Positions 56,451 to 64,000 of a stretch of DNA of 64,000 nt are shown one piece after another. The DNA comes from Evernia prunastri (taxonomy: Eukaryota; Ascomycota; Lecanoromycetes; Lecanorales; Parmeliaceae), in the NCBI GenBank assembly GCA_003184365.1, contig NKYR01000019.1:62001-126000 (forward strand), written 5' to 3'. A model generated the notes under the pieces. It ran no database searches and had not been told where the DNA came from. It saw nothing but the letters and a program-made list of their open reading frames with translations. Position 1 is the first letter of the stretch; every line of letters begins with the position of its first letter. The position numbers and the translations under genes were made by a program.

Positions 56451-57493
56451 GACGGCTTTGAAAACGAGTGTAGTTAACGAATGTATGTGGTCTGTGAATG
56501 TAAAGAGCGAAGGAGATTGGAAGCAGGAGGAAGTTCAATGGGAATAGAAAAGGTCATATATGAGGACCTTATTCCAAGGTCAAAAATACGCTACCCTGAT
56601 TGCTGGCGTCGACAAGACTTAGGAAAGGAAAAAATGGGTTCGCTGCTCCAAGAATAGACAAAGTATTGATAGAGCGGATGTTTACGACGCCTTCATGGAG
56701 CTGCTTGACTGGGGATATCTTGCACAAAAGCGTAGACTTTTGCTTTTCGGGCGGTACTGGTACTGTGGCTCCCCCTTGGCTGGCGGCTTAGCGAGCGCAG
56801 CATTGGATGATTAGCAGTACACTCTGCAGGTATGATCCACCTAGAGGAAACCTGTACTCTTTTTGACAACTGAATGGAGTACCTCCCTCGTAATTGCGTA
56901 TCCACGGGCCACTGAGCTTAAAAGCACATTGTAAAGAAAGTCCAGACGAGTTTCGCGTTGTGGATGAATCAATAAGAAGCTCGATCAGCCAAGAGGAGGT
57001 TATGTTTTTTGATGGCTTTTTGAGTGGCAGAGAATATAAAGCGTATTCCGACTGAAAAACCCACTATGCCCCACAGATCCGCCAATTCCGTAGGGCTCAT
57101 TGCTGATCTTTGGAAAAACAATGACAGAATTGTGCTGTCGACCAGGCTGTAATATTCCACGTCGCTATTGGTGTCGAAGGCCTCCTTGGAAACCGGAGGT
57201 CAGAACTTGGATTTTTGAAAAGGCTAGATTTCCTATAGGCAATTCATGCTATATGGGCGACCGTTGAGGGCATGTAGCTCTCTGTCGCATGTCGAAGCCA
57301 AGCTCACGAATTGCAGTGTTCGCTTCACCCCGATCACTCGTTTCAGACCAGCTTGACTTTCAGAGCAGAATCGCGGTCCAAGCATAGAGATTTTCCAATC
57401 TTTGCATGCAGACTCCATGGATTTTGGGCGGAAATTTGTCTTAGCCCAATAATGTGCTTTTTGCCAAGAGCTTTCCACAGAGAACACGGGAGA
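56451..57493. other. intergenic, no gene recognised
   Basis: The 5' side is the upstream region of the wall-protein gene. A short minus-strand frame at 56969-57160 has no family resemblance. Confidence 0.35.
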
Positions 57494-58588
57494 CTATGCA
57501 ATTGTATTCGGTTTGTAGCGCGATTCAATCTCCTTGACCAAATCTTTGACTTCATGTCCTCTTTTACAGTCCGTCCATTTTCCACCGTCCATTATGCACC
57601 AAATCTCTTCTCCAACTCGCACCTGCTCATTTAAAAGTCAGCGTGACTTCTTCGAGGCAGGACACCCAGGTTATAAGACAACTTTGGGGAATGAAACCCG
57701 CCTGCTGCTCTCGAGACATGTCTTGCGGCTTGAGAACAAGGGTTCAATTAGGAGAGTTGTCCAACATGTGCACTGACTGTACAGCTCTTCTTAACGCCAG
57801 CGTCCTCACTTCTTTTGATGCTAGCCTCTAACAGATCAAGCCCTTTGCCCTCCTCGGACACGCAGCCGTTTAGGTCTTCGAAAGGGATGCCATGTTCCAA
57901 AGCACAAGATTGGACAAGGTCTCGTGATGGAATGCGTTTATAGGACATGATCAGACAGGTACTGAAACCCAGAGAGATCTTGGGGTTGTTTGGGAAAAGG
58001 TTGTTGGCACACAGTGAAAGCATATTGCCCAGGCATTCCGTCTGGCCGTGCATGCAGTCTAGTAAATATCTGGGTCAGCCCTGTTCATTATGGCAAGATT
58101 GGAGGGTTGGTGGAGAATTCTGATTTCGAGACAAGTCCCACGAGTCAGAGGGTGATTTCTAGGAAGTACGTACGGAGTGTGTCATTGTCGTCGACGCTGC
58201 CGATGTATGAAAGACGGAAGTTGACCATGTCAACGACTTGCTCCATAGCGGGAACGACTAGCTCCTCGAGGCAAGTCTTTGCGTCTGGACACTTGGACAT
58301 GATATGTGCTTCGAGCGGCACAAGACCGGTTTCATTGGACTTGACATCGGTCGACTGAACTCTCACGGTTTCAGGGCGGCCATGTGGGTAGTAGTTGGAA
58401 AGCCGAACAGGCCAGGCAAATGTGATGATGAGGAAGGCGAAGATGATAGCAATGATGTAGACAAGAAGTCGGGAGCGAAGGCGTGATTTATCTGAGGCCG
58501 TGGAGAAGGATGAATGGTGCTTTTTCCTGTACAACGAAATAGGCGACCTCCTGCCATACCCTTTCTCCATAGCGCTCTTCTCTTCCAT
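57494..58588 (-). CDS. GILT-family thiol reductase-like protein, 274 aa
   Basis: GILT enzymes reduce protein disulfides in acidic compartments. Three exons (58588-58174, 58058-57778, 57622-57494) join in frame for 274 residues, with introns of 115 and 155 bp. There is a short basic N-terminus and one membrane segment (residues about 41-61), so it is a type II or signal-anchored protein. The family block CMHGQTECLGNMLSLCA is completed across the first junction (T-L-H-C-M-H-G), and the C-terminal Cys pattern WCIMDGGKWTDCKRGHEV is kept. The usual CxxC active site is replaced by Cys100-PDAKT-Cys106 (CX5C). Whether this form is active is unknown; similar sequences occur in fungal relatives as far as I recall. 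Confidence 0.85.
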
Positions 58589-58994
58589 TCTCACAAAATA
58601 TGTTGACGATTAAAGGTGACGCCTACAATTTTCGATAAAACTTGAGTGAAAGGAAGAGTCTGAAGCCGCATCACCCTTCGGCCGCTAAGTACTCGTTCCG
58701 CATGTCTTGGCAGTCTGCCTCCGGCTTCAACTTGCACGAGTGTACCTTAGGGCCGGCCATAGGATGCCCTCGCCCCTCACCGATTCTACCTTACTTTATT
58801 ATTCTAGAAGATCTCGAGGGTTGCAACTATCAGTTTGTTTGGTTTGAGACACTTTCAAGATCCAAATCGGAAAACAGTGCTTCACAACAAATTACATTTA
58901 TGATCTGGCATGCTCATGATCCCTCGCAAGTGGGTTACGACTCCGCCTAACCTTTCCGCACAGCGGAAACCTCCCGCTCGAATCCCACCTTAGC

Positions 58995-60198
58995 TTACAT
59001 AAACACGGACTTGGGGAGTTTTTTGATCCGCTCATCAAATTTGGCCCTCATCTCTGTGTCCACGTCTACACCTTCTTCTTCTGGTTTTTTGAGGTCAACA
59101 CTTGGCTCTTTTGTCCCCTCACAGCCATCAAAGACAACGCTCAAGAGCTCCAGCTTGTTCATATCTTTCACGGATGCCTTACTTATGAACTTCAGCAGGC
59201 TTGCGACGTCCTTGTCGCTAAACTCCTTAGCCTTGAACGTTTTCTCGGTCCCATACTGCGCTGCCGCTTGCACGAAAGAGACTGCGACTTCCACCCAGAC
59301 GAGACAATGTTCGCCACTCAGAACTCCGGGTGCGCAGCGAAACTCTTTAGAATTGTCAGCCCTGCCCTCTCTGATTGCCATGTGACTTACCAATAGTTCC
59401 GACTCCGCCCTTTTTTGTGTTGATGAAATTCCACGCATATCCTTTACGCGGGATGTCCGGGGACCCGTTTTCGGGTACGAAGTGTAGTGGCTGTATTGCC
59501 AGAATGAGCTGATCGACGTCGCCGCATGCTTGGATGCGCGTGCAGCATTGTTCGAAATACAAATCCGTGAGGAAATGGTTGTTGGCTTTGTTCCGAAATA
59601 CATGGTCATTTCCCCGACGACTGGGCGCCACGATCACCTCGAAGGCCTGTTCGAAATAAACCACTGCTTGAGCGACTTGTTTAAGTTGATCAAGACTCCA
59701 GGAGCCTCCCTCATTCTGGGGGGAAATGTGGACATGCGTTGCGCAGGCATTGCTGGTGGAAACCTCTCCTATCTCCAACAACCGCTTCCAAAATGCGATG
59801 ACTTCCTTTCTCCACGTGCTGTTATCTTCGAAGGGATATATCTTGGAAATGAACTCGAGGGCCCCTGTACCATTTTCAGTTTGACTGGCGGAGACAGTAA
59901 TGTCACAGAGAGTTTATGGACACTAACATCCATTCTTGGTCTTATCATCAGGGAGTGACGCATCATCCGTGACGATCCACTTGTCCTTGTGAGTTGGATC
60001 ATTCGGCTTGTGCCCTGGGTGCTGTCCCCAATTGACGGCAAGTTGGCGCTGGTTCTGAGGAAGACCTTTGTTGAAAGTCGAAGCAAGAAGATTGGCGAAG
60101 TCTTTTTGGGATCCGGTTTCCGGCACCGATCCCTTAATTTCGATGAATGCCTCGACCTCAATACCGATATTGCAGCGTAGGACTTCTTGGGACGACAT
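58995..60198 (-). CDS. putative amidoligase, 364 aa
   Basis: Matches the amidoligase-type ATP-grasp-like/COOH-NH2 ligase family (Amidoligase_2). Three exons (60198-59928, 59864-59391, 59344-58995) keep frame with introns of 63 and 46 bp; the first join restores GWALEFISKIYPFED. Motifs include an N-terminal GIEVEAFIEIKG, WIVTDDASLPD, STSNACATHVHISP (the conserved Asn/His block) and APSRRGNDHVFRNKANNHFL. The family forms amide bonds between amino acids or peptides; the substrate is unknown. No signal peptide or membrane segment. It lies just upstream of the GILT gene in the same direction, about 400 bp away. Confidence 0.8.
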
Positions 60199-60664
60199 GA
60201 CTCAATGCTAATAAGCTATATACCAGATACAAGTCGTCGGCACCTGATGAACGAGTAGCACAAGAAACCAAACAGCAGACGTATGCCTAAGGGGGATGGG
60301 GTTTTCGAGGTGGGAGTCGTCGATGTGGAATTGCGCTTCTAGAGAGGAGATCCGGTCGGGGGTGTAGCTTGGTGTGGTGGTGTTGCTGCTGCTGCGGCAG
60401 TGAACGATGACGACTTTGGTCTCTTTGTCCAGGTTGAGTTGCACGAAAGAGAATCTGCTGTGAAGACACAGAAAGACCTCCAATCCCACCTTTTATCCCT
60501 CCGGAATCTCCGCAGTCTCATCACCCCCCTTCCCACACCTTCGACGTTGCCAAACACCCCTCCGTATCATCCATTTCCACACACTCTGCAGCCTCCAATC
60601 GGTAATAAATACCATGTCAGAGGATCACAGAGCCCTCAGCACCAGCCCCTACCACTGTACACAA
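60199..60664. promoter_or_regulatory. upstream region of amidoligase gene
   Basis: No gene seen; probable promoter. GCTGCTGCTGC short repeats near 60385-60400. Confidence 0.3.
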
Positions 60665-61880
60665 GAGCGCCAAGTACGCCAAGTACGCCAATGGAAGAAG
60701 ACATTACCGCCATGTCACAATCGTAGCGCAGTTTTGGATATGGCGATTGCACCACTAACCCAGATTAGTGACCTCTTCCCGTAAATCACAGCTCTCACCA
60801 CTCCTGTCCACGAGCGCCTTATACGCCAATAAAAGAAATTAATATCGCCAAATCACAATCGCAGTTGGGGTTTCGAAAAAAGCGATGACCACGCTAAACC
60901 AGAAAAGGTCGCTCTCCACGAGCACGTCCGACCGTGAAACATGTGCCTCGTCTTGTAAAGCAATAGCGTACTTACGTGCCTCGTCTCGTAAAAGGAGAGC
61001 TCCGGCCATTGCACTTACGAGCGCCAAATGAGCCAATGGAACGCGACATTATCTTCACATCATAATCAACGAATGCTTTCGAAAAGAGCGGTTACCGCGC
61101 TAAACCGGAAAAAGTTGCTTATTCCACGAGCACGCTCAACCGGGAAACATATGCCTCTTCTCCCCAAGAGGGCATATTCTTCTACCGTCATCGACTACCT
61201 ATTCAGCCTACAACACGAGCGAATATCCACTCTGTCCTCTTCCGGAGTGCCTCGATATATACGGTTTCAAATCGTTCGACTTCGCCCTATCGAAACGTAT
61301 CCGTCTCATTCCTCGATAAAGGTGATACCGGATCTTGAACCTCGGCCGCCTACCGAGCAATAGACTCTGAGAAGTAGTGACCCTCAGAGTCGTCAGGGCA
61401 ACTCCGTCTAGTGGGCTGGAATGGAAAAGAGTTGGAATTGGGATACTGTTCTTTGGGACCCCCGGGCTTAGAGGGGTAAAACCCCATACGGAATCTACAA
61501 TACATAGAAAACACCAAGGGTTTCGTGTCAAAAAGCAGGATATGGTTCTTCACGAAAGGGGTCCGGCGACCGTAGGGTAGCCTCTTTCAATGGTCTCAGT
61601 CAATTAGATTCGATAGATAGATTGCACATCTCGCATAGTTGGCCCACTAAGGGTCTAACTTCAGGGTAGTATGAATAAATCAATCAATCAATCAATATGC
61701 CTCTTCTCGTAAATGAATAGCCTGTACACGTATCTCGTCTCGCAAGAAAAAAAGGCTCCTACTCCTAAGTACCTCTACACTTGCGAGCGCTAAGTGCGCC
61801 AATGGAAGGATACCACAATCGAAAAGGTTTAATTTCGAAAAAAGCGATTACCGCGCTAGACCAGATCAATGGTCTCTTCT
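60665..61880. repeat. irregular tandem repeats, about four units, one interrupted
   Basis: Units share a GAGCGCCAA..GCCAATGG start (at 60665, 60812, 61019 and 61795) and a conserved core (TTTCGAAAAAAGCGAT..ACC.CGCTAAACC..) followed in the middle units by CCACGAGCACG and GTGAAACATGTGCCTCGTCT-like sequence. Spacing varies (147, 207, and 234 bp after removing an insertion). No coding frame. It looks like a decayed repeat array. Confidence 0.55.
61163..61690 (+). mobile_element. LINE/SINE-type insertion, 528 bp, with 14-bp target duplication
   Basis: ATATGCCTCTTCTC flanks the insert on both sides (61149-61162 and 61691-61704). The 3' end is a run of AATC units, as at the end of the LINE at 27016-27033. 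It is consistent with a 5'-truncated non-LTR element or a related short element. A frame over the junction is fortuitous. The insert interrupts one unit of the repeat array. Confidence 0.75.
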
Positions 61881-63009
61881 CTTCTTCATAAAATAAATTC
61901 TTCATACTTCCTGCCTCTGCGGAAAAGAAAGAAGGTAGTTGTGAACAATGTACATGGAATCTCATTAATTCATGCCAAAGGATACTGCAAAATATGCTTA
62001 ATAATTCCGTAACCTTCGCTACGTTACCACTCAAACACGACAAAGATCAATACTAATGAGCAAACACCGTGGCCACTACCGCGGCTTTCTCTCTTCTCAA
62101 CCAGCGGTTAGACTCCCCCCCCCCCCGGCGCCGAAGGACGAAGGACTCGGACTAGGTAACCCATCCTCCCACTCACCCATCCAACTCTCCACCATCGACT
62201 GCTGCCCTCGCAATCTTGCGCCAGGGCAACCTTCTCTGACTCGCTCTGATCCGATATCAAGAACTGTACATCTATCATCACATCTAATGCCAAGACGCGC
62301 GCAACATCCGGCCAGAAGGGTGCAGAACGAGAAACTCATCGGGTTCTATCGCTAGCCTCTGGATCAATCCAGCCATGGAGACCGTAGGGCGGATATCACT
62401 TTCAAACGAGTATAATGGTGAGCGAAGAGCTGCTGTAGACGAGATTTCGGGAAAAAGCGGCAATGAATAAGGCTGGTGAAAGGTTTTTGACGGAGCGGCG
62501 GAAGGCATTTCTGAAGAGTTGGGGAAGGCGGGAGCCGAGATGGAGGGCGGTGGAGTACTATCGCAGGTGGCATCTTTGGGGTTCTGTTGTATCAACAGAA
62601 CTCCAAACGTGTTGAAGACATTGCTTGTAAAACGGCTGATAGAGCGAGGACACCGATAGAGTAGATGAATAGACTAATTGCTGTCCTCGCTCTATCAGAA
62701 CTGCGTACAACTGTACTAGCTTCTTTCAGCAACTAACCCACCGTATATTGGCATCTATCTGAGGCGACAGGAGGAAAACTTTCTACCGTCTTATACTGAC
62801 AGAGCAATGGCTCAATTCTCCTTCCAACATCAAAATACGAATCTGGTCTTCCGCTCAAAAGGAGGGGTCCATGGGACAGACGCCGCCGTAGTATAGAAGT
62901 CGTCATGTACGTCTTTCGCTTCAATGGGACCAATTCCTCAAGCTGAGCTTGAATCACCTATAGCTGGTTTCTATCTTTCACGCTTCTCGCAGTCTTTCTT
63001 CTGAGAAAG
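61881..63009. other. intergenic, uncertain short frames, hairpins
   Basis: Short frames at 62056-62355 (+) and 62284-62595 (-) are unproven. A C-run of 14 lies near 62106-62119. Two perfect hairpins lie at 62581-62601 and 62636-62698. Confidence 0.4.
62636..62698. repeat. 17-bp perfect inverted repeat
   Basis: CTGATAGAGCGAGGACA at 62636-62652 pairs exactly with TGTCCTCGCTCTATCAG at 62682-62698, with a 29-base loop. It could be a small inverted-repeat element or part of a transcript structure. Confidence 0.6.
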
Positions 63010-64000
63010 ATGAACGAGATGCCCTCTATCAAGTACACAACTGTGTCCGGCTTCTTCCTCCAGGATGAACCTAGCACTGATCCCAAATCATTCGACTACG
63101 TAATAATTCATGCAAACATGACAGCATCAGTAAACTGATTCTATTCCAGACAGCCTTTGATTTCGGTCTGATCAAGCGGACCTACGATACTGACAAGAAA
63201 TATGATCCGGAACAGAAAAAAACGCAGTGGGAGCGATTCCACCATAAAGTCTCCGAACTGAACTTGCAGGCTAGCAGCAGTGTTGAATACAAGGTCATCT
63301 ACATGGTAGGAACCAAAGCCTTATATATCAACAACCCAAGCTCGAACTAAGACATCTCGACAGGGGCGCCATGGCGAGGGTGTACACAACGTAGCTGAAA
63401 GTTACTACGGAACCCCCGCTTGGGATGTGCGCTTTCCTCCCTTCTCTCCCAACGTAGAGCTGAGACAGCCCAAGGGAGAGAAAAAAAAGCTGACACTCCC
63501 GCAAACCAGAGCTACTGGTCCAAGCAAGACGGCAACTCCACCGTCACCTGGGCCGACGCCCACCTCACGGAAAAAGGCACCGCGCAAGCCCGGACGGCCC
63601 ACAGATTCTGGGCCGCGGAAATCGCAACGCAGCGAATCCCCCTGCCGGAAACGTACTACACGAGTCCGCTCCACCGGTGCCTCGCCACAGCCGAGGTCAC
63701 TTTCACCAGCCTCCCGCTACCGCCCCAGCAGCAGCAGCGGCAGCAGCCCTGCGCGCCGGAAGTGAAAGAACTGCTCCGCGAAGTCATCGGGATCCACACC
63801 TGTGACCGGCGCAGCAGCAAGGCGTCCATCCGCGCCGACTTCCCCGCTTACACCTTCGAGCCCGGCTTCGCCGAGGAGGACGAACTGTGGCGCCCGGACG
63901 TCCGGGAAGATGATTCCGCCCACGACGTGCGTATCTTACCTTACTTACCTTTTCCGCAATCTACGTTTCATTTCTCAACTCTAAACCCAAATCCACCTCT
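63010..64000 (+). CDS. histidine phosphatase (phosphoglycerate mutase family), 3' end outside window
   Basis: A phosphohistidine-type phosphatase superfamily member. Exons 63010-63099, 63150-63305, 63364-63426 and 63510-63926 join in frame; the intron from 63927 continues past the window. The catalytic signature spans the second junction, giving YMGRHGEGVHN (His of RHG as phosphoacceptor). It is followed by TWADAHLTEKGTAQA, PETYYTSPLHRCLATAEVTF (second Arg/His region) and VKELLREVIGIHTCDRRSS. These are typical of fungal PGM-family proteins of unknown substrate. A CAG run encodes a short Gln stretch. Not complete, so length is unknown. Confidence 0.88.

Noticed and set aside
58930..58995. Possible tRNA from GTGGG...CCCAC ends
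   Set aside because: No T-loop, D-loop or anticodon structure; pairing is limited to the ends.
62056..62595. Overlapping short frames on both strands
   Set aside because: Neither has a recognisable motif or splice support; one crosses a 14-base C-run.

Overview
The window is nuclear DNA of a filamentous ascomycete (Pezizomycotina). The evidence is short GT-AG introns of about 36-155 bp, single-gene units on both strands, typical fungal families (Kei1, Ypt6/Rab6, Nop53, fungal P450, PTH11/SAT4-type rhodopsin-domain protein, DUF6604, DUF4385, PNP-NB-ARC-TPR NLR, a GPI-type cell-wall protein), and AT-rich repeat blocks of the kind left by repeat-induced point mutation (RIP). The class or genus cannot be told from the sequence alone.

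Layout. 1-9.4 kb is a decaying accessory stretch: a 7-TM rhodopsin-domain gene with a one-base problem at its first splice donor, a dienelactone-hydrolase pseudogene, and a DUF6604 pseudogene split by a mariner-type element that itself carries a foldback MITE and two solo LTRs. 9.4-14.1 kb holds four small or hypothetical genes, one with an in-frame stop. 14.1-18.6 kb has no gene I can defend. 18.6-23.2 kb is a collage of partial Tc1-like transposon copies, a Ty3/gypsy reverse-transcriptase fragment and LTR pieces joined at four single N characters, so its order is suspect. 23.46-27.03 kb is a 5'-truncated LINE with a long open frame. 27.03-31.7 kb is an AT-rich, RIP-like block carrying small GC-rich LTR-like insertions.

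31.9-64 kb is mostly gene-bearing: an intact seven-exon cytochrome P450, a DUF4385 protein, a 1337-residue low-complexity protein, a polynucleotide kinase/phosphatase with a 10-nt exon, a short CTP:phosphocholine cytidylyltransferase-like gene with a damaged splice acceptor, a PNP-NB-ARC-TPR NLR, then a housekeeping cluster (Nop53, Ypt6, Kei1), a repeat-rich wall protein with CPTC motifs, a GILT-family thiol reductase, an amidoligase, a repeat array broken by a small LINE-type insertion, and the 5' part of a histidine-phosphatase (phosphoglycerate mutase family) gene that runs off the right edge.

Working together: the clearest ties are general. Nop53 acts in ribosome maturation, Ypt6 and Kei1 in the Golgi, and the wall protein in the secretory output. 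The NLR with flanking degraded or variable genes looks like an accessory self/non-self locus. I found no biosynthetic gene cluster, no CRISPR and no convincing tRNA. The best-supported unusual observations are the transposon nest inside the DUF6604 gene, two identical solo LTRs 25 kb apart with clean target duplications, an LTR-like insertion whose empty site is present nearby, and splice-site anomalies in three genes.
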